From Hydnum rufescens UP504 (taxonomy: Eukaryota; Basidiomycota; Agaricomycetes; Cantharellales; Hydnaceae), in NCBI GenBank assembly GCA_014904985.1, contig MU129214.1, forward strand, positions 3,036 through 23,713: DNA of 20,678 nt, given 5' to 3'. Of the stretch, positions 8,663-18,021 are shown in pieces. Below the pieces are notes generated by a model. That model did not search any database. It was given only the letters and a program-made list of their open reading frames with translations, and was not told the origin of the DNA. The position numbers and the translations under genes are program-made. Every line of letters starts with the position of its first letter. Position 1 is the stretch's first letter.

Positions 8663-11110
8663 ATGCAGCAACCGGGAGCTCGCAGACATAGGGGTATCAG
8701 ACATGGGCACTGCTATGTGATGCCTGGAGATAATATGGATCCTATGGACCTCCACTACGCCCAGTACAGGGATGAGGAGGACAACCCCAAACGTCATCCC
8801 GCCAAATATCTCTCAACCCAACAGTGTGCCTGCTTCTTCGTATACCGTCTCACTGCCTTGAACCTCGCTGGGCCTTACCCTCGCATTCAGGGATTGCCCC
8901 CGTTTGCGAGTGACCCTTATGGCTACCGATGGGAGCATCTAGATGAGTGGGGACAGCTAGGGAAGTTCAAATGGACATACTGAACTCAGCTGCTTCCTAA
9001 AGTCTATGCCTTCCCCCTGCATCAGGCCTTTATCCCCCTCAATGTCCCACAGTTCAACTTCGATCCACGTATCCATCTCCTACAGTCACAAGGACTGAAC
9101 CCCAACCTGCATTCCCTCTCACTAAAATTCCTCAAAGAGGTTCAGGCAGCCAGAGAGACGATGCTGTGGTGCATAAGACGGATAGACCAAGTGACGGCCT
9201 GCTTCCACATCATCCTGCCATCCAGCTACAACCAGGACTGGCACTTTGGGCCATCCTGGCAGTACCTCCTCCAGCAAGGAATGACCCCAGCCCCCGCGTG
9301 GAAAGCAGCCCATGTCGCACAGGAGCTCAGGAGGCGCGTACTCGATGCTACCAGATTCGTGACTCTCACCTTCCGGGTCATTCTCTACCTACTCTGCTTC
9401 AGGGAACGATTCCAACCCCTGCGCTTCAGGACTACAACGCACCTTACAGGCCTGATTGTCTCCACCCACGACCGTCATTCCATCCTCATTGGAAGGGGAC
9501 TCACAGAATTGGGGGCCCCCATGTGGTCAATGGCTATAGAAAATGAAACCCCTAACCTCGAACTTTACCCCCACGGCACTACGCAGTACTTGCCCCTATG
9601 GACTGACGCAGAGAAGGAAATCAAGGCCAGGCATCCCCATCGGGACTTACGGGATGCCTACACGCAAAAATTGATCCGTGAGTCCTTTGAGAAACGTCTG
9701 ACAGACTTGGGATGCCAATGACTCGTGAATCTGCCGGAGGAAATATGGGTGATGGAGAAGGGGCACCCACAGGACACGAAGATGACCAGCCCTTACTACC
9801 ATCATCATCCTTCCTATTTCCGTGCGCCTCAAGGTCCCCCCAAGGAGAACTATCTGGAGGGCCTTGTGCGCTGGCTATTGCATGCCCACAAAGGAGGCTA
9901 CTTGCCCATTCTGAACGAGCTGCAAGAATGTCTGGGCCTGGAGACATTGTCACTGACCAAATGGGCTGAACACGAAGACGCTATCCCTCCCCCTTCACTG
10001 CTATCCCAAAACTACCTGATATGTCAGGAATGGGCAGAACGTAGAGGATTTGAATGGCACCAGCCTGAATCGCTCCCTGAACCGCAGCTGCAATACAAGC
10101 TAGCGGCACGGTTAATTGATCTGGCCCTATGGTCCTATGGCGCCCCCCCCACACTACTCCCTCACATCGAAGACTACGATCTGTACGTTGCAGCAGCCAC
10201 AGGGTCCCTACAACAACCACACCCCGAATCACCACCAGAGCAATGCGTTAGGCCCTGTGTGAACGTTGTTGTCTATCTGGAAGAGGAATTGGCACCCTAT
10301 GAGGACGACGAACAGTCCTCCGCCCCTGACTTCACCTTGCCTGAGGATGCCAATCTCCCAACATGGGACTCTTCAGGGACGGTGACCGAACCTGCCAAAG
10401 AAGAGGACCCAGATGACATCTGGGGACCACTGGATATGCGAACAGACCAATTCCCAGTGGAATTCTACCCGTTTGTGTACCTGAAGTCTGAAGGATGCTT
10501 AGAGGAGGAACTACTCGAACGATATGGCTCAGGGGTTAAGCAATGGCTCTATGAGGAGCCCCATCTCACTCTTGTCTTCACGGAAAGAGATCGCGCGCGT
10601 AGAGCATTGGAAAGTCAAAAATTAGCCACCAAGTTCTATCCCTCTGAGCCCTCAGTGCAAGCACAGCGATACGATGAAAGCCTCTACCACCCCTGGAGCC
10701 CTGAAGTCTCGGAATGAGTACTCGAGGTACTATCTGCAAGGATCCGCGAGAGACTGGAGCTCTGCCCACCCCCTCAACCTATCCTGGTAAAAGGCAGCCC
10801 TTCACGACCCCCAGGCGCGAACTTCAAATCTGCCGATCTACTTAAGCTTTTCCACCCCAATGGCCCCCCACAGGTTCAAGGGCTATCTCAGAGTTTAATG
10901 TCCAGGTACCTTCTCACCCCAAAGGAGATCCTGATGCTCTTTGCCAGACGAATCGAGTATCTATGCCTACTCACAGCTTTCAACACCAAGGAAATACTCG
11001 AGGCCACGCAAAAATTGGATTTGCTACTCAGGAGGCACCTATCCTCACCTAATGCACCCCCAAAAAGGTACCTCTTAGGTGGGTTCCGGTTGCATTGGCC
11101 TTTGACCTAA
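8663..11110 (+). pseudogene. Long intronless gene of unknown function, interrupted by three TGA codons
   Basis: From the ATG at 8663 to a TAA at 11108-11110 one frame is continuous for about 815 codons, apart from TGA at 8981-8983, 9719-9721 and 10715-10717. All three lie in the same frame, and protein-like sequence continues without a shift across each (for example GKFKWTY before and TQLLPKVYAFP after the first). Each would be Arg if CGA. The predicted product is hydrophilic and Pro- and Trp-containing, with an acidic middle (EEELAPYEDDEQSS, EEDPDDIWGPLD). I recognise no catalytic motif and no zinc finger, membrane helix or signal peptide. It lies 125 bp behind the integrase chromodomain on the same strand. 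It could be an extra third ORF of the retroelement or a separate lineage-specific gene. Absence of introns contrasts with the minus-strand genes and favours a mobile-element origin. If only the first frame is used, the product is about 107 residues. Confidence 0.6.
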
Positions 11111-11115
11111 GAGGT
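11070..11115. repeat. Perfect 11-bp inverted repeat at the end of the long frame
   Basis: ACCTCTTAGGT (11070-11080) and ACCTAAGAGGT (11105-11115) are exact reverse complements separated by 24 bases. The stop codon lies inside the right arm. It marks the junction between coding sequence and the CpG-poor satellite. It may be an RNA hairpin or a remnant of a small insertion; no known element end is recognised. Confidence 0.7.
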
Positions 11116-11257
11116 GGTTTTTATATAGGCACATCTAGGCAGTGTCTAAAGGTGTTCAAAAGATGAAAAATTTCTAAGTCCCTATAATAGGCATGCCTAT
11201 CTGTGCCCGCTGCAGGCACCACTCCCAGGCTTTTTAACTATTTGATAGGCATTCTGG

Positions 11258-11581
11258 GGTTGATTTAGGCATGCCTAAATCAGTTGTGTCTAATGATGTC
11301 TAGGGCTTAATTATTAACTTTGAATTGAAGTGGCCTATCCAGGGTTGATTTAGACATGCCTAAATCAGTGATGTCTAGTGATGTGTAGAATTTACTTATT
11401 GAATTTGAAGAGGCATATCAAGGGTTAATTTAGGCATGTCTAAATCAGTTGTGTCTAGCAATGTCTAGAGCTTAATTATTGACTTTGAAGAGGCCTATCA
11501 AGGGTTAATTTAGGCATGTCTAAATCAGTTGTGTCTAGTCATGTCTAGAGCTTAATTATTGACTTTGAAGAGACCTATCAA
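11258..11581 (+). repeat. 80-85-bp tandem repeat, four copies
   Basis: Units start with GGTTRATTTAGRCATGYCTA at 11258, 11343, 11423 and 11503, and the series ends at about 11581 (periods 85, 80, 80, 79). Each continues with AATCAGTTGTGTCTAG, a GATGTCTAG-like box, CTTAATTATTGACTTTGAAG and GGCCTATCAAGG. The last two units are nearly identical. A single core palindrome, ATAGGCATGCCTAT, also lies at about 11189, before the array. Confidence 0.85.
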
Positions 11582-11589
11582 GGTTGTCT

Positions 11590-11835
11590 CATTATGGTGT
11601 ATGAAATTGGTGTCTATTGGTGTCTCATGGTGTCCAAGTCTTCAATTAAACTGGTAATTACTCTGCCATTCATGGTGGTGTCTATTGGTCTCCACTGGTG
11701 TCTAAGTCCTCACTTGAACTTGAAGTTACCTTTGTATCATGATCATGGTGGTCTCTAATGATGTTTAAGTTTTCAATTCAAGTGGTATTTCACCTTGGCA
11801 TCATGATGGTGTCTAGTGGTGTCCAGATCCTCTGT
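11590..11835 (+). repeat. Degenerate 60-68-bp GTGTC-rich repeat
   Basis: GTGTCCAAGTCTTCAATT near 11628, GTGTCTAAGTCCTCACTT near 11698, GATGTTTAAGTTTTCAATT near 11762 and GTGTCCAGATCCTC near 11819 mark successive degenerate units that also contain CATGGTGGTGTCT words. It continues directly from the 80-bp array, with which it shares the GTGTCTA word. Confidence 0.6.
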
Positions 11836-12358
11836 CTTGCAGCTCTCACTTGTTAATGAGTTTGAAGAGTTGGGTAGTAGTGTTCTTGTCAAGGGCATGG
11901 GTGAATTGCACAATGGTGAGGGAAACTTTCATTTATGATGGAGAATAACTTTCTGCCTTGCAAGTGGAAATATTGGGGTGATTGGATGAAATGGTTTAGA
12001 TCAGTAACAGGTTGAATGTCTTGAGCTACACAGAAGAACACAATGTATACTGTGATAGCTGAGGCCATTCACTAAGTGTGTATTGTCAATAGACAAAATG
12101 GAGTTTACAGTAATGAGAGTATGTGTGGTAACTGTGCTGTGTGATTCACAGTGATGCCCCAGCACTAGACAAATGGACACAACATGGATTGAGAACAATG
12201 AGGCAAATCCAGACAGTGTGTATTAACATTCACACTGATATGGAGTGAGTGCCTCCAAAGCATTGGGAAACAAGTTTTCTATGGTACAGCAACAAGATAA
12301 GTTCTGTCCAAAATAACCATGTCTATGTCATGTAGATATATCTATGCTATGATAGAGG

Positions 12359-13055
12359 ATAGGCATGCCTATGCTGAAAAATAGACATGCCTATTCCATG
12401 AAATAGACATGTCTATATTGAGAATTAGACATGCCTATTCTCAGGTATAGACATGTCTAAACTGAAATAGACATGTCTACATTGAAATAGACATGTCTAT
12501 CCAGGGAAATAGGCATGCCTATTTCAGAATAGACATGTCTATCCAGGGACATAGGCACGCCTATTCTGAAAAATAGACATGCCTATACTGGGAATAGACA
12601 TGCCTATTCCAGAATAGACATGTCTATCCAGGGACATAGGCATGCCTATTCTGAAAAATAGACATGCCTATACTGGGAATTAGACATGCCTATTCAGTAT
12701 AGACATGTCTACACTGAAATAGACATGTCTATCCAGGGAAATAGGCATGCCTATTCCAAAAAATAGATATGCCTATACTGGGAATTAGACATGCCTATTC
12801 AGTATAGACATGTCTATCCAGGGAAATAGGCATGCCTATTCTGAACAATAGACATGCCTATACTGGGAATTAGACATGCCTATTCAGTACAGACATGCCT
12901 ATACTGGGAATTAGACATGCCTATTCAGTATAGACATGTCTAAACTGAAATAGACATGTCTATCCAGGCAAATAGGCATACCTATTCCAAAAAAATAGAC
13001 ATGCCTATACTGGGAATTAGACATGCCTATTCTATACTGGGAAATAGACATACCT
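12359..13055. repeat. Dense array of about 33 palindromic AGRCATGYCT boxes
   Basis: I count about 33 boxes of the type TAGACATGTCTA, TAGACATGCCTA or TAGGCATGCCTA in about 700 bp, a mean spacing near 21 bp. Linkers are short and recurrent: TCCAGGGAA, TTCTGAAAA, ACTGGGAAT and TTCAGT. In the right two-thirds a higher-order unit of roughly 85 bp with four boxes repeats. The variants TAGATATGCC, GGCATACCT and GGCACGCCT are rare. Box sequence is much better conserved than exact unit length, which suggests the box is the unit of amplification or of selection. Confidence 0.9.
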
Positions 13056-13194
13056 GAAGCCCTAACAGCACACAAGTCAATACAGTAGCTTCAGCTGACT
13101 CAAGCACAAGTGGAGTAAGCTCCCAAGCACTGCAATGTAATATGTTTTACGGGACAAGGTACCATACAACAAACCAAGCACTAGGTCACCCAAC

Positions 13195-13803
13195 CTAAGC
13201 CTTCTTGGTCTTCCTAACCCTCTTAGGATGGGATAGAGATGCATCCTTGTACTTCTTGGATGCAGGTCTCTGTGAGTCAGGTGTATCATCCCCTGAGATG
13301 GAATCATGCTGTGTGCGCTTCTTCACCTGAGCTAGAGTGCTTGTTTCAGACACAACAAAATCCGAGGTTGGTGTATCGACATCAGTGCCAGGTGAGTCAT
13401 GTGGCTGTTCAACAAGAAGTGAGGGACGTGCAGCATGGGCAGGGAGGTATCTGTGAGGATCAGGCTTCTTGATGTTCAGCAGAAGGCACATTCTTAATAG
13501 ATAAACTGCTCACTGGTGTAGTAGCTCCCACCATATTTTTCCGAGGTGGTGGCTCGGGTGTGTCACCATCTCGTTTCCGTTTCTTTGAGTGGCCTTTAGA
13601 CAGATTGAGCCGACTATCCCGTCGAGTCATATGTCGCTGCCGCCGTAAGAGTGTTTTCTCTGATGCCAACTTCCCAAATGGAGTCGCCCATGCTGAGCAC
13701 TCATGGACCCAGAGAACAGTCGAGCCACTATGTGTTTGAACAAGTGGCAGATCCCCGAGATCTTTGAGAGGAACATTCACACCATCTTTGACTGTCCACG
13801 TAC
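13195..13803 (-). CDS. Small basic, probably nuclear protein or C-terminal exons of a larger gene
   Basis: On the minus strand an acceptor (GCATGTGCAG, ending at 13804) begins an exon at 13803 that encodes TWTVKDGVNVPLKDLGDLPL, then a Trp/Cys-containing stretch (VLWVHECSAWATPFGKLASE), then basic sequence (LLRRQRHMTRRD, KKRKRDGD). A 46-nt intron (13513 to 13468, GTGAGC...CATCAAG, CTGAAC as branch candidate) joins it in phase to a second exon starting KPDPHRYLPAHAARP and ending in a Lys/Arg-rich tail (PKRVRKTKKA) at a TAG. Several basic clusters look like nuclear localisation signals. The 5' part is unresolved: the frame can be read back to 13885 through the putative intron, but that stretch looks non-coding. 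It may be the 3' end of the minus-strand gene at 15,477-18,021, with the 1.6 kb between them being inserted or decayed. No domain recognised. Confidence 0.55.
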
Positions 13804-13885
13804 CTGCACATGCATAAATAATCAGAACAGTGATTTTACACATGAAATAATCATCTAAGGCATACTGTCCCATGGAATAATGCAA

Positions 13886-15090
13886 GGTGGATTCAAGGAG
13901 TCAAAGCCATGTAGCAAGGCCCTCAATTCTCTTGAGTGGAGTGTACAGTTTGTAACTTCACATGACAATGGCCGCTGTTGGAGGGACAAATCCCTACTAC
14001 GTACAAACCCTATCCAAGGACGATCTTTCAAACAAATGAACCATTTTCTATGTCAATCCGGACGTCAATTCCCATGCCGTCATTCATTTGAGAACAAGCC
14101 TGAATCCCATATGCCTAATACCCACGAATCTGCGCCATTCCTTTGTTTGTGCACGAGCCAATTTATTATGTATCCGTGGCACTTCAACAGGCCACCCTAA
14201 ATTCCACCTTTTTATGCCATACCTCAATGTGGCAATAGCAATTCAACTTGCTTGCTTTGTTTGACCTTCAATCAGTCTCCACTTCCGATACACGCTTCCT
14301 GTTGCCTCAAGGGCGACTCTAACGAATTGTGATTATGTAACATAACGGATTACACACCCCGGGCCTTGATTCCAACTCGCGGACCTGTCACATGATAAAT
14401 AGGGGCTAATGCGGTGCTCTCAAGGAGTAAACGCGAAATATCTCCCTCAGTTTTGATCGGATCGACTCGGCAAGATAGCGCCCAGAAAGCTACGATTCAC
14501 ACCTTTCATACGATACCAAACATGAGCCGAACGAATCAAAACTGCACCCTCCAGGTCGATTTTATTATGTGTTTCATATATCCCTTCAGTATTTTTCGAT
14601 TTTCTCAGTCAGTTTTGATCCAATTCATTCGGGACAAGCACTCCTAGAAAGCTGTCGACAGTCCGCATCCAATGGTACCAAGGGAAAAACGAGCGGATTA
14701 AAACTCGGCTCTCTACAATTTAACTCCCCCATGTCTCATTTCATTATTGCTCCGCTTTTTTGATTATTAATGGCAATTATTCTCTGCCCTCTTATATCCG
14801 ACGAAGAGTACTTCTAGGGCGACCAGTTCCACCATTCCACAAGGGATTCTGTGCAGTAGGAGAGGAAGAATAGCTTGGTTAAGCCATATTCCCCTATTCT
14901 GACTTGATTTTGGAATATCTCCTTCAGTTTTGAAGCTTTTGACTTTATTTCTTTTTCATCATTTTCGCCTTAACCCCACCTTTCTGCCGGTTACCATAGC
15001 ATTTTTCTGTGATGTATATTAAGTGCAGGAGATGCGAATTTCTACAGTTTTCCCCCTCCCCAGTTTTGAGGCACTGATGTATTGCTGCTG
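13886..15090. other. Mostly non-coding stretch; minus-strand exon remnants and degenerate ~160-bp repeats
   Basis: At 13,890-14,200 the minus strand has short protein-like pieces (for example GLYVVGICPSNSGH and MGIDVRIDIENGSFV) broken by stops, so decayed exons are possible. From about 14,440 a degenerate tandem pattern appears: TCAGTTTTGATC or TCAGTTTTGA at 14448, 14609, 14924 and, weakly, 15060, with CTAGAAAGCT or CTAGGGCGACC about 40 bases downstream in several copies. The spacings fit multiples of about 158 bp, with the copy near 14,767 nearly erased. CpG is not depleted here, unlike the satellite block to its left. Confidence 0.45.
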
Positions 15091-15094
15091 GTTC

Positions 15095-15375
15095 CTTGGG
15101 TGAATTCTACTAAGACTACTACACTTTGTCTAGGGCCTCAAGAGGAGAGCTTAGGGTGTGGTTTTGTGACCCATATTCATTCTTTATTCTATTGCTTGGG
15201 CAGGTGTTGCTTACAGCATTAGATTTCTATCACCAAAGACCTTCATTCCTTCGAGCCTCAACATTCGGATTGATCCCATGGTCCCTTCTTTTCATTCTCG
15301 ATTCCATATCGTGGACTGTGGCTGGATTCCCCCTTCGTTTCCCACTTACACCGCATATTGTCGGGGTAGTCCACA
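15095..15375. repeat. Diverged copy 2 of the dispersed block (copy 1 at 1-290)
   Basis: Shares ordered landmarks with 1-290: GAATTCTACT, ACTACACTTTG, CTCAAGAGGAGA, CTTAGGGTGTGG, ATTGCTTGGGC, AAAGACCTTC, TCGAGCCTCAACATTCGGATT and ATCGTGGACTG. It lies downstream of, and overlaps, the 3' end of the minus-strand gene. A minus-strand GTAAGT donor match (intron side starting at 15349) is at the homologous position in copy 1. In this copy the minus-strand frame stays open from past the gene's TGA at 15477 up to that donor, so the block may contain a real terminal intron of the gene family. Confidence 0.7.
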
Positions 15376-15393
15376 ATGCACCATTGCTGCTTG

Positions 15394-15462
15394 TACAGCT
15401 TGTGTTGGACATGTGCATATGACGGTTTTGTCCAATGCTCATATTTGTCTGCACAAGCTGTA
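15394..15462. repeat. Stem-loop at the 3' end of the minus-strand gene
   Basis: TACAGCTTGTG (15394-15404) pairs with CACAAGCTGTA (15452-15462), and TTGGACA (15405-15411) pairs with TGTCCAA (15429-15435) further in, with part of the right side bulged. It sits just beyond the TGA at 15477-15479 in the transcript of the minus-strand gene, where it could act in 3'-end formation. It may equally be a chance palindrome in decayed coding sequence. Confidence 0.45.
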
Positions 15463-15476
15463 TCTGTACAGTATTT

Positions 15477-18021
15477 TCATGTAAGTGACACAGCGAGCTC
15501 AAGGGGGATGCGCGGCATACTCCACATCTGCATAAGATACTTTGACATGTTCTCACGTTGGTCCTTTTGTACCAGAGTCCACCAGGTCTTCTTGACAGTT
15601 TCAGTAGCCTCACAGTAACGCATCTCCTCAATATCAGCTCTGAATTATATGTCATTACATGTAGGGACATTCAAATCCACAGTACTTACGAAAGTCCCCC
15701 TGCCAAGGTGTTGAGGTACTCTTGGATATGGGGATGTTTCTTGCTGAACAGCATGTGGCTCAGCTTGCTCGGGTGGACAACACCATTGGCTTCAGTTGCT
15801 GTGACATCGCCAAGACTGACATTGACAACAAATGACACTGTGAAGATGCCAAAGTTGAGAAGATTAAAGCTCGCCTAAAGAACTCATTGTCATCAATCTC
15901 CCTCAGAATAGCAATATGAAAACAAACCTGTTCACCCATCTCCGACTTGATCTTCTCCATTGTTTTCACTCGGCCACCAGGGAGTTGGACACTCGCAACC
16001 TCAGTCTCAAGAATATTCTGCTCATGCCAAGTAAGGAGCTCAGATTCTTCACTTGTCTGTGCCACAGGATCAAGGGCATCCAGTCCCAGTTTCCAGGCAT
16101 CATAGTCGGCATGGGCCTTCTCCTTATACACTTGAGGGCTCACTGAAAAGGCATCAGACACAGATCCCTAGCACTCTGACATTTCAAGTTGACTCACAGT
16201 CGCCCAATCCCTCAGAGGCATGCCATGCCTGGAATGCATTCCACAGTTGTGTTGCCTGCTCTCACCTCCGAGTGAGTCCCATTGCTCGCCAGACACGATC
16301 AGGTCCGCCCAATTGGAGTTGTGAATCCAAAGCCTCGACTATGCCAAGGATATCCTCTTTGGCTTTGGCAACGGCCTCCGCATCATTGGCAGTGAGGCAG
16401 CCTCGTTTGTGCGGTTTGGGTTTGGGTACACCAGAGGCATATGCAAGGACATCTGCACCAGGAATAACCCCTGTGCCCTGGGCTTGCAATTCAGAGGCAG
16501 TAGGGGTAAGGAACGTGGTCACAGGCACACGCAAAGGCAAATCTGTATGGCTGACAGGCCGCCGCTTCGATACCCATAGGTCATCCCCCCCCACCACATC
16601 AGGGACAAAATCCAATGATATATGGTCGTGGGGAGGTATCTGTAACAATACATCAGATACATGTCTAGATGAGCTTAGGTTCTTTAACATACCATGTCCC
16701 ATGCTTCTTGGACCTCCATAGCATCCAGAATTCATTGAATGAAAAGCCCAACCCACACCATCACCAATGTGTCTGACTCTTGAGCACGATTTCTGATGAA
16801 GCTCTCGACAATCCAAAAGAATTCAGTGCGAAAGGGCCTGTGCATCGCCCACACATCAGCGCCACCCCCAAATAATGAGAGACAGACAGAATGGATGTGT
16901 TCATCCACCTCGTGCGACGACATGCCCTCATTTATGGAGAAGTGAGGAGTTATGAGGATGGGACATTCCTCAGTACCGGGGGGAGCTAATGTGATGATGG
17001 AATCAAGATAGGCAATGTACAGTTCACGATGCTTAACGATCTTGAGTCGTGCTGCCTCTGATTCCACCTGCTCATACGGGCCATCTGCATCAACATCTTT
17101 GTGATGGACTGGCGCAGAATTGCCAAGGGAAAGTGCCTTTGTGGCTGCATCAGAGGGATCATGAGGGGGATGTGCGGAATCGTCCAAGGAAACAGCTTGG
17201 GCAGAACTGCCGAGGGAAACGGCTTCCAGGGCCGCATCATGGAGAGATGAGGCTTTGGCTCAGCGATGGCTGCCAAGGGAAACGACTTCCGCGGCTGCAT
17301 TGTGGAGATCATCGGGAGGGGCATGCGCGGAATGATCCAAGGAGATGGCTTGGGCAGAACTGTCAAGGGAAACAGCTTCCAGGGCCGCATCATGGAGAGA
17401 TGAGGCTTTGGCTCGGCGACGGCTGCCGAGGGAAACGACTTCCGCATGGCTGCATTGTGGAGATCATCGGGAGGGGCATGCGCAGAATGATCCAAGGAGA
17501 TGGCTTGGGCAGAACTGTCAAGGGAAATGGCTTCCAGGGCCGCATCATGGAGAGACGAAGCTTTGGCTCAGCGACAGCTGCCGAGGGAAACGGCTTCCGC
17601 GGCTGCATTGTGGAGATCATCGGGAGGGGCATGCAGCAGAATGATCCAAAGGGATGGCTTGAGAAACGGCTGTCAAGGCTTTGGCTCGGTGAGGGCGATG
17701 TTGCTCAGGATCCTGCAAATTGAGTTAGAAGATAGGCAGAATAGATACGACAAGTAACATAAGCGTACATCAGAAAAAGGTGGCAGGGCCACTCCACGAA
17801 GGCGCCGAGATGGCTGTCGGTTCACAATTTCATTCTCAAAAAAATTCCCAGAATCAGTTTAAAAAGCAAAGGTGAAGAAGCCTTGACTTCAGAGACATGC
17901 CCGGTCTACTAGGGTAGCCCAGGACATCTCGTCTGTTCTGTGTCGGCCAAACGATGAAACGGACCTCGACGGGTTTAGAAATGGATGGTACTTCAACTAC
18001 CAGTCGCTTCCCACGAGCCAT
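15477..18021 (-). pseudogene. Multi-exon gene of unknown function with 51-residue repeats; decayed by TGA codons
   Basis: The minus-strand ATG at 18021 (context CAACAATGG) begins MARGKRLVVEVPSISKPVEV. An acceptor with CTAAC branch site ends at 17713. The next exon carries a Ser/Ala-rich 51-residue tandem repeat and then a globular part (ARLKIVKHRELYIAYLDS, GGGADVWAMHRPFRTEFFWI). Introns follow at 16692-16640 (GTATGT...TTACAG), 16197-16143 (GTGAGT...TTTCAG), 15927-15875 (GTTTGT...CTTTAG) and 15689-15640 (GTAAGT...TTCAG), 50-55 nt each and each joining open frames. Exon content includes ATQLWNAFQAWHASEGLGD, LPGGRVKTMEKIKSEMGEQ and HPSKLSHMLFSKKHPH. In-frame TGAs occur at 17570, 17262, 16734 and 16264 (first bases); all would be Arg as CGA. 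Repeat units of 153, 155 and 154 bp add frameshifts. The terminal TGA at 15479-15477 may itself be a converted CGA, since the frame stays open for about 40 further codons. It resembles multicopy agaricomycete hypothetical proteins; no enzyme motif is seen. Confidence 0.65.
17177..17660 (-). repeat. About 153-bp minisatellite, three full units plus a partial one
   Basis: Plus-strand landmark GAATGATCCAAGGAGATGGC (first copy GAATCGTCC...) occurs at 17177, 17330, 17485 and 17639, giving periods of 153, 155 and 154. The 155-bp unit has an extra AT inside TTCCGCATGGCTGC. On the coding (minus) strand a unit reads ...SAHAPPDDLHNAA...VVSLGS... then ...LHDAALEAVSLGSSAQAVSLD. One Arg codon of the unit is CGA in units 2 and 4 (17415, 17688) and TGA in units 1 and 3 (17262, 17570). 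Shadow frames on the plus strand are also open because the repeat is GC-rich. Confidence 0.9.

Larger units (their letters stand above)
11111..13060. other. CpG-free non-coding satellite block (about 1.95 kb)
   Basis: I find only two CG dinucleotides in the whole block (CCCGCT near 11208 and CACGCC near 12549), while the coding region to the left and the region to the right have many. No reading frame here looks like protein. It contains three successive repeat types, listed separately, plus a stretch at about 11,836-12,358 with no clear repeat, rich in TGTG and CACA words. The AGRCATGYCT palindromic core is shared by the first and last arrays, so the block may have grown from one ancestral sequence. 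Confidence 0.85.

Noticed and set aside
8981..10717. TGA codons as selenocysteine or a changed genetic code
   Set aside because: No selenoprotein-type context or SECIS-like element was seen, other genes here appear to use TGA as an ordinary stop, and CpG transition explains the pattern, with CGA alternatives visible in the 51-residue repeat.
11070..11115. Helitron 3' terminus
   Set aside because: There is a hairpin but no CTRR end at the expected distance, and no matching TC 5' end was found.
12359..13055. A functional p53 response element
   Set aside because: The match to the consensus is real, but the window is fungal and no p53 protein is expected; kept only as a description of the palindrome.
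12359..13055. CRISPR array
   Set aside because: Repeats are 10-12-bp palindromes with short recurring linkers rather than unique spacers, in a eukaryotic context with no cas-like genes.
15230..15670. 146-codon minus-strand frame at 15,230-15,670 as a separate gene
   Set aside because: It runs through an intron and out of frame with the spliced exon at 15639-15477, which has better protein-like content.
16053..16721. 222-codon plus-strand frame
   Set aside because: Antisense to the minus-strand exon at 16639-16198, whose boundaries have good splice signals.
17049..17723. 224-codon plus-strand frame across the 153-bp repeats
   Set aside because: It is the antisense of the minus-strand coding repeat, dominated by the repeat in a frame rich in Gly/Arg/Trp; splice sites and flanking coding support the minus strand.
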